In this document: one piece after another, positions 17,154 through 26,388 of the stretch
Position numbering within the stretch: the stretch's first letter is position 1
Layout: each line of letters begins with the position of its first letter
Source: Aliidiomarina minuta
GTDB lineage: Bacteria > Pseudomonadota > Gammaproteobacteria > Enterobacterales > Alteromonadaceae
Reading direction: 5' to 3'
Assembly (NCBI RefSeq): GCF_003987145.1
Contig: NZ_PIPL01000001.1
Span: forward strand, 1,488,001-1,552,000
Length of the DNA stretch: 64,000 bases
Notes under the pieces: model-generated
The model's input: the letters and a program-made list of their open reading frames with translations, nothing else
Databases searched by the model: none
What the model was told of the DNA's origin: nothing
Program-made: the position numbers and the translations under genes

Positions 17154-18323
17154 CTATTCCTTAGTGTAAATAACCTCAACATCATGATCATCGTCATCAT
17201 CTTCTTCATCGTCATCTGCGTCATTTTCTTGAGCGTTTTCCAGTTCACGATCGTGATAATCATCCCATTTAAACTCGACCATTTCAGGTTCTTCAGCAAC
17301 CGCTTCGGTTTCTTTAGGCAAGCTCTCCAGATACTGCATAATTTCATATACTAATTGATCGCGGGCATTGCCCTGCAAGGCAGAGATTTCATAGACCGGT
17401 CCGGTCCAGTCCAGCGCTTTTACAATCTTCTCGCGTTGCTCTGCAATTTCTTCAGGGCTCAGCAAATCAGTTTTATTAAGTACCAGCCAACGTGGCTTCT
17501 CGGCCAGCTTCGGACTGTATTTTTCCAGCTCATGCACAATAACCTGTGCCTGTTCTGCCGGATCTGTCTGATCAAAAGGTGCCAGATCAACCAGGTGCAG
17601 CAACAAACCGCAACGTTCCAGATGTTTGAGGAACTGAATGCCCAGACCAGCGCCTTCAGCAGCACCTTCAATCAAACCTGGGATATCGGCAATAACAAAG
17701 CTGTGATGAGCCGCAGGGCGCACTACACCTAGGTTAGGTACCAGCGTGGTAAAGGGGTAATCGGCTACTTTAGGTTTAGCTGCAGATACGGAACGGATAA
17801 AGGTAGACTTACCTGCATTCGGCAGCCCCAGCAAACCGACATCGGCCAATAGCATCAGCTCAAGCAATAAGGGTCTGATTTCCCCTGGGGTACCGTTGGT
17901 TTTCTGACGAGGCGCACGATTGGTACTGCTTTTAAAACGTGTATTACCTAATCCGTGGAAACCACCTTTGGCAACCAGTAAACGCTCGCCATGACGGGTC
18001 ATATCACCAATTACTTCACCGGTGTCCACATCTTTTGCCCGAGTTCCTATCGGAACTGCAACTTCCAGATCCTGGCCGCGTTTACCGGTGCAATTTTTAC
18101 TCATTCCGTTCTGTCCGCGCTCGGCGCGGTGAAACCGTTCAAAGCGATAATCAATCAACGTATTCAGGTTTTCATCTGCACGCAGCCAAACGTCACCACC
18201 ATCCCCGCCGTCGCCACCATCGGGGCCACCTCTGGGTATATACTTTTCCCGACGAAAAGACACACAACCGTTGCCTCCGTCGCCTGCTTCTACCCTAATT
18301 TCTGCTTCATCGACGAACTTCAT
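17154..18323 (-). CDS. obgE: Obg-family GTPase ObgE/CgtA
   Basis: The 389-residue protein starts with the glycine-rich Obg fold (about 1-158; FVDEAEIRVEAGDGGNGCVSF and GGPDGGDGGDGGDVWL). The G domain follows, with P-loop GLPNAGKST near 167, the G3 motif DIPG near 214 and G4 NKTD near 285. The C-terminus is a long acidic tail (DADDDEEDDDDDHD) before a short end. ObgE binds the 50S subunit and links GTP level to ribosome assembly, replication and stringent response. It follows rpmA in the conserved order rplU-rpmA-obgE, but a terminator lies between rpmA and obgE, so expression may be partly separate. Confidence 0.96.
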   Translation of the reverse strand: MKFVDEAEIRVEAGDGGNGCVSFRREKYIPRGGPDGGDGGDGGDVWLRADENLNTLIDYRFERFHRAERGQNGMSKNCTGKRGQDLEVAVPIGTRAKDVDTGEVIGDMTRHGERLLVAKGGFHGLGNTRFKSSTNRAPRQKTNGTPGEIRPLLLELMLLADVGLLGLPNAGKSTFIRSVSAAKPKVADYPFTTLVPNLGVVRPAAHHSFVIADIPGLIEGAAEGAGLGIQFLKHLERCGLLLHLVDLAPFDQTDPAEQAQVIVHELEKYSPKLAEKPRWLVLNKTDLLSPEEIAEQREKIVKALDWTGPVYEISALQGNARDQLVYEIMQYLESLPKETEAVAEEPEMVEFKWDDYHDRELENAQENDADDDEEDDDDDHDVEVIYTKE

Positions 18324-18391
18324 GGCTAACCTGCCTGCACTTCAACTTGAGGCCTACGGCCTCGGAATATTACCAAATACTATAGCGCAAA

Positions 18392-18420
18392 CAAAAAACC
18401 CCGCGACAACGCGGGGTTTC
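18392..18420 (-). terminator. Rho-independent terminator after rpmA
   Basis: The stem AAACCCCGC / GCGGGGTTT reads on the minus strand into a run of six T. It lies between the rpmA stop and the obgE start and would end or attenuate the rplU-rpmA transcript. Confidence 0.88.
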
Positions 18421-18443
18421 ATGTTTCGCAATTAACGAGTTAC

Positions 18444-18701
18444 TTATTCAGCAACAACGCTAATGAATTTGCGATTGTTCGGGCCCTTGACGTCAAAAGA
18501 AACTTTGCCGCTGGCTTTTGCGAACAAGGTGTGGTCACGACCAACACCAACATTATCCCCAGCGTGGAAACGTGTACCGCGCTGACGAACTAAGATGTTA
18601 CCTGCTAATACGGATTCGCCGCCATAACGCTTAACACCCAGACGTTTCGACTCTGAGTCACGACCGTTACGGGTTGAACCACCTGCCTTTTTATGTGCCA
18701 T
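18444..18701 (-). CDS. rpmA: 50S ribosomal protein L27
   Basis: The 85-residue protein starts MAHKKAGGSTRNGRDSES, the near-invariant N-terminus of L27 that reaches into the peptidyl transferase centre. GGESVLAGNILVRQRGT follows. There is no N-terminal cleavage extension as in Firmicutes. It lies 17 bases after rplU in a normal ribosomal pair. Confidence 0.98.
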   Translation of the reverse strand: MAHKKAGGSTRNGRDSESKRLGVKRYGGESVLAGNILVRQRGTRFHAGDNVGVGRDHTLFAKASGKVSFDVKGPNNRKFISVVAE

Positions 18702-18718
18702 TTGTCGTTACTCCTTAA

Positions 18719-19030
18719 TTAGGCGCCAAAACCAGTGATTTTTACTTCAGTAAACCACTGACGGTGGCCCATCTGAGTACGTGAATGCTTACGACGACGG
18801 AACTTAACAATGTTCACTTTATCGCCGCGACCATGGTTGATAACTTCAGCAGTTACCTTACCACCTTTAATCAAAGGCGCACCAATAGTCACATCATCAC
18901 CGTTTGACAGCATTAAAACCTGATCAAACTCAACAATATCACCCGTTGCGTTTTCTAACTTCTCCAAGCGTACCACTTGGCCTTCAGAGACACGGTGTTG
19001 CTTACCGCCACTTTGGAAAACCGCGTACAT
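18719..19030 (-). CDS. rplU: 50S ribosomal protein L21
   Basis: Counted from MYAVFQSGGKQHRV at 19030, the product is 103 residues, the usual length of L21. A further upstream in-frame start would add 13 residues not found in the family. The C-terminal KFRRRKHSRTQMGHRQWFTEVKI is the rRNA-binding signature. L21 binds 23S rRNA near L20. Gene order rplU-rpmA is conserved, and the start region is divergent from ispB with 192 bases between. Confidence 0.98.
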   Translation of the reverse strand: MYAVFQSGGKQHRVSEGQVVRLEKLENATGDIVEFDQVLMLSNGDDVTIGAPLIKGGKVTAEVINHGRGDKVNIVKFRRRKHSRTQMGHRQWFTEVKITGFGA

Positions 19031-19222
19031 AATTTTCTCCACTGCCCCGACAGGGCGCTTAAAACTCAATTCAGGGCGCGAATTTTACGCAAAAAGCTTG
19101 CTTTGCGCAAGGGTAAATTGCTAAAAAATCAACCTTTATCAAACTGCTCCCCTGAACACTGGCGAATTCTTAAAGATCCTGTAAAATCTGCGCCTACTGG
19201 TGACCTCTGAGACAAATAAATA

Positions 19223-20197
19223 ATGATGGATCTGGCAACGATCAAGAAGCTAAGCGAAGCCGATATGAATGCCGTAGACAAGTTAATCATGGCTCAGTTG
19301 CAATCTGATGTCGCACTGATTAACCAGCTTGGTCTTTATATTATCAGTGGTGGTGGTAAACGCCTGCGCCCTCTATTAGCCGTGTTATCTGCTCGTGCGC
19401 TGGGCTATCAAGGCAAACATCACCATACCCTGGCCGCAGTAATAGAGTTTATCCATACCTCCACTTTACTGCATGACGACGTGGTTGACGAGTCAAATAT
19501 GCGGCGAGGCCGGGCTACAGCAAACGCAAAATTTGGCAACGAAGCCAGTGTATTGGTTGGAGATTTTCTTTACTCGCGAGCATTCCAACTGATGGTTTCT
19601 ATGGAATCCATGCGCGTAATGGACGTATTGGCCGACGCCACTAACGTTATCGCCGAAGGTGAAGTCATGCAGTTAATGAACTGCAACGACCCGGAAACTA
19701 CTGAAGAACGTTACTTCGCAGTGATTTACAGTAAAACCGCACGCTTGTTCGAGGCAGCAACTCAGCTGGGTGCCGTATTAGCTGGACAGGACCAGGCCAC
19801 AGAAGAGGCCATGCAAGCCTATGGCAGGCATTTGGGCACTGCTTTTCAACTGGTTGATGACATCCTCGATTATACCGCTGATGCCGATGCTATGGGCAAA
19901 GAAGTAGGCGATGATTTAGCTGAAGGCAAACCTACATTACCTCTACTTTACGCCATGTGGCATGGCGGCAAAGAAGAATCCACCGTTATCCGCAATGCCA
20001 TCGAACATGGTGGTCAACGCGACCGCCTGCCCGAAGTTATGCAAACCATGCAATCAACTGGCGCCATTAAGTACGCTCAGCAAAGAGCTCAACAGGAAAC
20101 TGATAAAGCGAAAGAAGCTATTCAGGCACTGCCAGAAACAGAATATAAAGCAGCATTACTGGCTCTCGCTGACATAGCCGCAGCTCGTATGGCCTGA
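19223..20197 (+). CDS. ispB: Octaprenyl diphosphate synthase
   Basis: This 324-residue trans-prenyltransferase condenses isopentenyl diphosphate onto farnesyl diphosphate to make the ubiquinone side chain. The first Asp-rich motif is DDVVD at 85-89 (in LLHDDVVDES) and the second is DDILD in FQLVDDILDYT. GGGKRLRP lies at 43-50. The divergent location next to rplU is the standard gammaproteobacterial arrangement and supports ispB over ispA. The chain length (C40 versus another) cannot be proved from the sequence. Two adjacent ATG codons occur at the start. Confidence 0.94.
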   Translation: MMDLATIKKLSEADMNAVDKLIMAQLQSDVALINQLGLYIISGGGKRLRPLLAVLSARALGYQGKHHHTLAAVIEFIHTSTLLHDDVVDESNMRRGRATANAKFGNEASVLVGDFLYSRAFQLMVSMESMRVMDVLADATNVIAEGEVMQLMNCNDPETTEERYFAVIYSKTARLFEAATQLGAVLAGQDQATEEAMQAYGRHLGTAFQLVDDILDYTADADAMGKEVGDDLAEGKPTLPLLYAMWHGGKEESTVIRNAIEHGGQRDRLPEVMQTMQSTGAIKYAQQRAQQETDKAKEAIQALPETEYKAALLALADIAAARMA

Positions 20198-20293
20198 TGC
20201 CAGAGGACTAATTTATAGAACAAAAGTAAAGTATATTAACTAGCCTTTTCGGGTTAATATTTGTCCATATTGTGACAATTAAGATGGATCTGA

Positions 20294-23200
20294 ATGCGCT
20301 TTTTACTACTTGTACTAGTACTCCTGTCTGCCAGTTTGCCCAGTGAGGCGTCTAACACTCTGCGCCTGCAGCAGTTATCCGTTCAGGAAGGTCTCTCACA
20401 AAATAGTGTGACGCGCATTGTTAAGGACCATGAAGGCTTTCTGTGGGTGGCCACTGAAGGTGGGCTTAACCGCTATGATGGCTATAGTTTTCATCACGTT
20501 CCAGGCCCGGGCAATCAATTTCTAGATGCTTATGTAAGCACTATTAATATCACTTCAGACGGTAGTCTCTGGGTTGCACTGCCAAGTCAGGGCGTATTTC
20601 AGCTGCCCCCGCAAGGTGACGATTTTATTCTGCATATTGAAGCACGCATGATCGACGACTGGTGGCTTGATGAAGTGATAGCTATTAAGGAGTATCAGAA
20701 TCAGTTGCTGATCATCAGCGAGTCACACGTGCGCCTTTATGATCCTGAGACACAAGAGGTTCACCAAATCTTTGAACTACAAACCGAAGATGGCAATTTT
20801 GAGGATATCATTCGCAGTCATCACCTCATTGATGACATTATTATACTCGCCACTTCAGCTGGTGTAATAGCTCTGACCCCTGAAGATTTTTCGGCTGTTA
20901 ACCTCTGGCACCTCGACCCGGAAGCCGCGAGTCCGGATATGCTGAACACTAAGGCTTTCGCTCAATTTGAACAGCGACTATTTGTGGCTACCGTACAGGG
21001 TCTCTACTCCTGGCAACTGGATACACTAACCACCTATATAACTGAGCAGGATCAGCTGCCACCAGCACAGATGCATGAGAGCCAGATGAATATCTGGGAT
21101 TTACATGCAACCGACAACAGCTTATATATGGCTACCCATCAAGGGCTATATGAATATCGCGCAAGCTGGCAAACCCCCGAACAGCTGCTGCGTTTCAGCG
21201 ACGCTAACCTGAACCTTTTCGACAACAGCATTCGCACTTTTTATTATGACAGTAATCAGCAATTCTGGTTGGGCACTGCCATTAACGGACTCTTCCACTG
21301 GCAACCTGCCTCGCAAAATTTCACTAGTCTGGTGCGCGGAATAGCTCCCGTTGAAGAGCTTTCTCATAATGTGGTCTGGGCCCTGGCCGAGGATATAGAT
21401 AACCGTTTATGGATAGGTACCCAAAACGGCCTTAACATGCTGACTCCTGACAATCAGCTACAAACCTACCTTGAGTCTGATGACGAATACTCGATGTTCA
21501 CCAGCGGTACAATCTTTGATATTTTCCCCGATCCGCAAGTAGCGGATAAGTTATGGCTTTATCTTGCGGGTGAAATTGTTCAGTTTGACGCCGAATCGGG
21601 TGATATAGAAAAAGTACCCACCAGCGATACCGAGTCCACCGAGATTATGGCGGATTTTGGCTGGGGATACCGTTTACTGGAGGACCATAAAATATGGTTC
21701 TTCATCACCGACGGATTAGTCAGCTATGACATCCAGACTGGCCAGGCCAAGATATATAAGGACACACAGGACGATGGCTTTAATGCACTGAATGCATACC
21801 ATATATTGGGAACCCGGCAAGGTCACCCTGACCAGATCCTGCTCGGGTTAGCCAGCGAACTCTGGATCTTCGATACAAGGGACAGTACCTTTGAAAAAGT
21901 TTATCAACATGAACCTTATCAGCTGTATTCCTATATAGCACCGGAAAGCCATCTGGTTGATCAGGATAATAAACTTTGGATTACTATGGAAGGCGCGGGT
22001 ATCGCCGTACTGGACAATGACACTCTGGAGTTTAAATTTCGCTTACAAACTACCGATGGTCTGCCTACCAATGCCGTCTATTCGGCACAGCCAGGTCTCG
22101 ACGGGGAAATCTGGTTCAGTTCTCACAGTGGTCTCCTGCGTGTAAACCCAGTTACCCTGCATGTTGAACAATTTACATATCAGGACGGCATTAGTGGCAA
22201 TGAATTTAATGCACGAGCCACAGGCCTTTTTGACGACGGTGTTATTGCTTATGGCGGCATGCGCGGCGTTACTATGTTTCACCCGGATAACTTTCAGCGC
22301 AGCCCTCAGCCCCCCAAAGTTAGCATTACCGATGTCGACAGGCTAACCAGCAGGGAACGGCTCAATTTACCTTTACGCAACCTGAATCAACAGCGTATTC
22401 ATCTCGATTACGATGAGAATAATCTGCGCGTGCACGTTTCCACCCTGCAATATGACCGGCAACATCGGGTCCAATACGATTATCATCTCTCTGGTCCCAC
22501 TACTTTTTCAGTACTGGAAACCACAGACAGATACGTGACTTTTCCGCGCCTCCAACCCGGTTCTTATCAACTTACCGTGAATGCTTATGATAGCCGCAGC
22601 GGCGTCCGTGGTGAATCCGCAATCCTTTATATTGAAGTTGGTTACCATCCGTTTTTTTCACCACTCGCTATTAGTTTATATGTACTCTCTGTACTTCTGA
22701 TCGCCGCCTTCCTGATATATTACCGCTACCAGCAACACCAGCAGGTAATACGTAATAAAAAACGCGCAGAGGCCAGTGAAGAGCGTTTGCAGCTGGCGTT
22801 GAGCATTACCGGCAGCGGAGTCTGGGACTGGCACCAGGAAGAAAACCAATTATATGAAAATCGAATCCGTCAGGAACTGGGACATACCGTTTTTCGGGAA
22901 CCGCTGTCCATTGACGATCATCTGCAACTAATCCACCCACAGGATCAGAAGCTATTTGAACAGCGCTGGACACAACTGATAAAAGGCACTGCAGAAAACT
23001 TCGCTTGCACTTACCGTATGCGCCACCAGGACGGGGGCTGGTTATGGTTTACCGATCTTGGCAAAGTATCCGGCCGCAACCAAAGTGGTATTCCCAAGCG
23101 AATTACTGGCACCTTTCAAAACATTACCGAAGCCAGGGCCAACCGGGAAAAAGCATTGCTCTTCGGCAAAGCGTTCGAACAAACCATGGACTGGGTCCTG

Positions 23201-24802
23201 CTACTCAATGCAGATTTTCTCCCGTTAACGGCAAATAAAGCATTCTGTAACGCTGTCGCGATTGAGGACATGGAAAACATTAAAGACTATGACTTTACCC
23301 GCATGAGCAAGCAACGGCTGCGCAATTACCGGAACATTCTCAATACGTTAAAGCCCGGTGAGCAATGGCGTGGGGAGGATGTTATTCAATTAGGTGACCA
23401 ACAGGAAACTCCGGTGCTGATGAATATTAGTGCAGTACTGGATAATAATGATCAGGGAATGTTTTATGTTGTTGTAATAACCAACATAAGTGCTCAAAAA
23501 GAAGCAGAAAAACAACTTCGTAAACTCGCCAATTATGACTCCTTAACCGGATTAGCAAACCGTACTTTATTGCACGATCGGGTATTTAGCATTATTCAGG
23601 ATGACTCTCTGCAAAAACAAAGATTTGGAGTTATCTTCATTGACTTAGACCGATTTAAGCAGGTCAATGACTCGCTCGGTCATAGCGTCGGTGACGAGTT
23701 ACTCTGTATTATAGCAAGCCGTCTTAGCACCTATTTGAGCGAACAGGATACCGTCGCTCGCCTCGGAGGCGACGAATTCATTGTTCTATTGAGAGATGTC
23801 AGCAATCCAGAAAAGGTAGAGCAAACCGCACGAAGCATTATCGACACTATTAATGAACCTGTATTATTACAACAACACCATATACGTACCTCACCTAGCC
23901 TGGGCATAGCCCTGTATCCCGAGCATGGTATTAACACTGATGAACTGTTAAAACACGCCGATGTGGCTATGTATCACGCCAAAGGGTCAGGCCGTAATTG
24001 TTACCGTATTTTCGAGCAAGAGATGGATATTAAGGTTCGCGAACGTCTGGCTCTTGAAACTGAACTAAAGCATGCGGCCAGCCATCATCAGCTGCTCAAT
24101 TATTATCAACCCATTATCGCAGCTGATAGTAACCATACGGTAGGCGTAGAGCTCCTCCTGCGCTGGCAACACAAAGAAACTTTCATAGACCCAGATAAGT
24201 TTATTCCTATCGCCGAAGATCTCGGTATTATCATTTATATGACCAATCAGGCTATGCAACAAGGGCTGGCTGATTTAGTTGAGATGCGCCGCATACAACC
24301 TGACCTTTACTTATCCGTTAACCTTTCGGTCAGTCATCTTGACTATCCGCATCTGCCTGCTCAGGTCGAACAACTGCTGGCCGAGTACCAGCTACCAGCC
24401 AGTGCGCTACGCTTCGAAATAACCGAAGGAATTCTGATTGAAGAAACCGTGCGCGCGGGTTCGGTTATGCGCGAATTGCGCGACCTGGGTATTCATCTGC
24501 TACTTGATGATTTTGGTACTGGTTATTCTTCCCTGCGTTATGTGAAAGAGTTCCCGGTTGGCATTATAAAAATAGATCGCAGCTTCACGCAGGACATAGG
24601 TATCGATACTTCCAATGAAGCAATTATTGATTCTATTCTCGCTATGGCTCGCAATCTGGACAAAACCTGTATTGCGGAAGGTGTGGAAAGCGAAGCGCAA
24701 AAACGCTGGCTGTTAGCACGTCATTGCAACCTGATGCAGGGGTTCTTATTTGCCAGGCCTATGCCGCTAAACGAGCTCCTCGAATGGTTTCCCAGGCACT
24801 AA
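20294..24802 (+). CDS. Propeller sensor fused to PAS, GGDEF and EAL domains (c-di-GMP turnover)
   Basis: The 1502-residue protein has a signal peptide (1-19), then about 700 residues of two-component-regulator-propeller repeats (recurring LWVAT/LWIGT-type strands). A Y_Y_Y-like domain (about 700-780), one membrane helix (about 787-812) and two PAS-like segments (about 830-1080) follow. Next comes a GGDEF domain with intact ARLGGDEF near 1156, then an EAL domain whose motif reads ELL in VGVELLLRW near 1285, with DDFGTGYSSL and AEGVE intact. The cyclase I-site Arg is replaced (SEQD before TVARLGG), so product inhibition is probably lost. It should sense a periplasmic ligand, possibly a carbohydrate, and make or degrade cyclic di-GMP. 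It is a single gene with a strong terminator. Which activity dominates is not predictable. Confidence 0.9.
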   Translation: MRFLLLVLVLLSASLPSEASNTLRLQQLSVQEGLSQNSVTRIVKDHEGFLWVATEGGLNRYDGYSFHHVPGPGNQFLDAYVSTINITSDGSLWVALPSQGVFQLPPQGDDFILHIEARMIDDWWLDEVIAIKEYQNQLLIISESHVRLYDPETQEVHQIFELQTEDGNFEDIIRSHHLIDDIIILATSAGVIALTPEDFSAVNLWHLDPEAASPDMLNTKAFAQFEQRLFVATVQGLYSWQLDTLTTYITEQDQLPPAQMHESQMNIWDLHATDNSLYMATHQGLYEYRASWQTPEQLLRFSDANLNLFDNSIRTFYYDSNQQFWLGTAINGLFHWQPASQNFTSLVRGIAPVEELSHNVVWALAEDIDNRLWIGTQNGLNMLTPDNQLQTYLESDDEYSMFTSGTIFDIFPDPQVADKLWLYLAGEIVQFDAESGDIEKVPTSDTESTEIMADFGWGYRLLEDHKIWFFITDGLVSYDIQTGQAKIYKDTQDDGFNALNAYHILGTRQGHPDQILLGLASELWIFDTRDSTFEKVYQHEPYQLYSYIAPESHLVDQDNKLWITMEGAGIAVLDNDTLEFKFRLQTTDGLPTNAVYSAQPGLDGEIWFSSHSGLLRVNPVTLHVEQFTYQDGISGNEFNARATGLFDDGVIAYGGMRGVTMFHPDNFQRSPQPPKVSITDVDRLTSRERLNLPLRNLNQQRIHLDYDENNLRVHVSTLQYDRQHRVQYDYHLSGPTTFSVLETTDRYVTFPRLQPGSYQLTVNAYDSRSGVRGESAILYIEVGYHPFFSPLAISLYVLSVLLIAAFLIYYRYQQHQQVIRNKKRAEASEERLQLALSITGSGVWDWHQEENQLYENRIRQELGHTVFREPLSIDDHLQLIHPQDQKLFEQRWTQLIKGTAENFACTYRMRHQDGGWLWFTDLGKVSGRNQSGIPKRITGTFQNITEARANREKALLFGKAFEQTMDWVLLLNADFLPLTANKAFCNAVAIEDMENIKDYDFTRMSKQRLRNYRNILNTLKPGEQWRGEDVIQLGDQQETPVLMNISAVLDNNDQGMFYVVVITNISAQKEAEKQLRKLANYDSLTGLANRTLLHDRVFSIIQDDSLQKQRFGVIFIDLDRFKQVNDSLGHSVGDELLCIIASRLSTYLSEQDTVARLGGDEFIVLLRDVSNPEKVEQTARSIIDTINEPVLLQQHHIRTSPSLGIALYPEHGINTDELLKHADVAMYHAKGSGRNCYRIFEQEMDIKVRERLALETELKHAASHHQLLNYYQPIIAADSNHTVGVELLLRWQHKETFIDPDKFIPIAEDLGIIIYMTNQAMQQGLADLVEMRRIQPDLYLSVNLSVSHLDYPHLPAQVEQLLAEYQLPASALRFEITEGILIEETVRAGSVMRELRDLGIHLLLDDFGTGYSSLRYVKEFPVGIIKIDRSFTQDIGIDTSNEAIIDSILAMARNLDKTCIAEGVESEAQKRWLLARHCNLMQGFLFARPMPLNELLEWFPRH

Positions 24803-24828
24803 AAAAGGCTCCCTTGGGAGCCTTTTTT
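24801..24828 (+). terminator. Bidirectional terminator between the c-di-GMP sensor and mdh
   Basis: A 13-bp stem, AAAAAAGGCTCCC / GGGAGCCTTTTTT, has a two-base spacer and T-runs on both strands. It starts at the stop codon of the sensor gene and lies just past the mdh stop on the other strand. Confidence 0.93.
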
Positions 24829-24844
24829 AAGTCTCAACACGCAC

Positions 24845-25780
24845 TTACTTATTTGCGAATTCGATACCTGTCTGAATATCGCCTTTCAGGCCATCCAGCA
24901 TATCCGCTTTAGCTTTCGTTTCAAAATCACTAAGCTCGCCGTATGGTAGTATTTCAAGGATACCATCAGTACCTAGTCTAACTGCTTGGGCAAAAAACTG
25001 GGCATCGCTACCATCGCCTTCTACGTAAGCATATTCAGTAACTTCTTCACCCTGCTTCGCTTTTGCCAGTGACAGGCAAAAACGCGCTGCGGCCTGGCCC
25101 ATAGAAAGGGTTGCAGAACCTCCACCAGCTTTAGCTTCAACAACTTCAGTACCGGCATTCTGGATACGATGAGTCAGTTGCTTAATTTCATCATCGCTAA
25201 ACTGAATACCCGGTACCTGAGACAATAATGGCAGAATAGTAGTGCCACTGTGACCGCCAATAACTGGCACATGAACATTCTCTGGATTAAGGCCTTTCAA
25301 TTCAGCTACAAAAGTTTCCGCACGAATAACATCCAATGTAGTGACACCGAATAGCTTGTTCTTGTCGTACACACCTTTTTGCTTCAGCACTTCAGCCGCA
25401 ATAGCGACCGTGGTATTTACTGGGTTAGTGATAATACCTACACAGGCTTTCGGGCAATTGTCAGCAACTGCTTCCACCAGGTTTTTAATAATGCCCGCGT
25501 TCATATTGAACAGATCTGAGCGGTCCATACCCGGTTTACGAGGAACACCGGCTGGAATAAGTACAATGTCAGCACCTTTCAGCGCGACATCTAAATCATC
25601 CTGACCATAGCCTTTCACATCAACAGCGGTCGGTATATGGCTTAGATCAACAGCCACACCTGGGGTTACTGGTGCGATATCGAATAATGACAACTCGGTA
25701 CCCGCTGGCAACTGAGTTTTTAACAATAAAGATAATGCCTGGCCAATACCACCGGCGGCGCCTAACACTGCTACTTTCAT
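24845..25780 (-). CDS. mdh: Malate dehydrogenase (NAD)
   Basis: The 311-residue enzyme starts MKVAVLGAAGGIGQALSLLL. The ATG at 25780 has GGAG at the right distance, so the in-frame ATG four codons upstream is not used. Substrate arginines lie in VPRKPGMDRSDLF, and the catalytic His is in IGGHSGTTILPLLSQ. It is the E. coli-type cytoplasmic MDH interconverting malate and oxaloacetate in the TCA cycle. It is divergent from argR, the usual order in gammaproteobacteria. AcnB, another TCA enzyme, is encoded 7 kb away. Confidence 0.97.
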   Translation of the reverse strand: MKVAVLGAAGGIGQALSLLLKTQLPAGTELSLFDIAPVTPGVAVDLSHIPTAVDVKGYGQDDLDVALKGADIVLIPAGVPRKPGMDRSDLFNMNAGIIKNLVEAVADNCPKACVGIITNPVNTTVAIAAEVLKQKGVYDKNKLFGVTTLDVIRAETFVAELKGLNPENVHVPVIGGHSGTTILPLLSQVPGIQFSDDEIKQLTHRIQNAGTEVVEAKAGGGSATLSMGQAAARFCLSLAKAKQGEEVTEYAYVEGDGSDAQFFAQAVRLGTDGILEILPYGELSDFETKAKADMLDGLKGDIQTGIEFANK

Positions 25781-25880
25781 GATGTACTCCATTTAACTCG
25801 GGGTTAAGAGGGCTAAAACCATACTGGATCATGCGTTAAAAGACAACCGAATTAGGCACTTTACTGGGCCTTTCAGCGCA

Positions 25881-25921
25881 GTTCAGGTATGCTTGAACAT
25901 AAAGCATAACGAGACCTGAAC
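25881..25921 (+). promoter_or_regulatory. Nested inverted repeat directly before the argR start codon
   Basis: An outer perfect 8-bp repeat (GTTCAGGT / ACCTGAAC) encloses an inner one (ATGCTT / AAGCAT). The right arm ends two bases before the argR ATG and covers the normal ribosome-binding-site position. It does not match the ARG-box consensus well. It could be an operator or an RNA hairpin that limits translation. Confidence 0.5.
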
Positions 25922-25923
25922 AT

Positions 25924-26388
25924 ATGGCAAACGCACAACAGGAAAGTTTAGTAGAACATTTTAAGGCCCTGCTTAAAGAAGAGCGTTACGGTTCACAAAC
26001 TGCAATTGTAGATGCTCTCAAAGCACAGGGTTTTCAAAATATAAGTCAGTCCAAAGTTTCACGACTGCTCAGTAAATACGGTGCGGTGCGAACCCGCAAT
26101 GCACGGCAGGAAATGGTTTATTGCCTGCCTGCCGAACTTGGTGTTCCGTCAGCAAAAAGCCCGGTGCGTCAACTGGTTCTGGAAATCGAACATAACGACG
26201 TGATGGTCATTATCCGCACCTCTCCTGGCGCTGCTCAGTTGATCGCCCGCTTACTCGACTCAGTAGGCCGTAAAGAAGGAGTTCTGGGAACTATTGCAGG
26301 CGATGATACGATTTTCATTGCGCCGATCAAAGTGGCGAATATTGACTTTACCCTGGCAAAGATCAAAGCTCTGTTTGAGCGGGTGTAG
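25924..26388 (+). CDS. argR: Arginine repressor
   Basis: The 154-residue protein has an N-terminal winged helix (about 1-75, with QNISQSKVSRLLSKYGAVRTRN) and a C-terminal oligomerisation and arginine-binding domain (about 85-154). The latter carries the GTIAGDDTIFI segment whose Asp pair contacts arginine. The hexamer represses arginine biosynthesis genes and supports resolution at cer-type sites. It is divergent from mdh. The start codon has no strong Shine-Dalgarno sequence and a nested inverted repeat ends just before it, which may provide autoregulation. Its 3' end overlaps the minus-strand DyP-like gene by 26 bases. Confidence 0.95.
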   Translation: MANAQQESLVEHFKALLKEERYGSQTAIVDALKAQGFQNISQSKVSRLLSKYGAVRTRNARQEMVYCLPAELGVPSAKSPVRQLVLEIEHNDVMVIIRTSPGAAQLIARLLDSVGRKEGVLGTIAGDDTIFIAPIKVANIDFTLAKIKALFERV

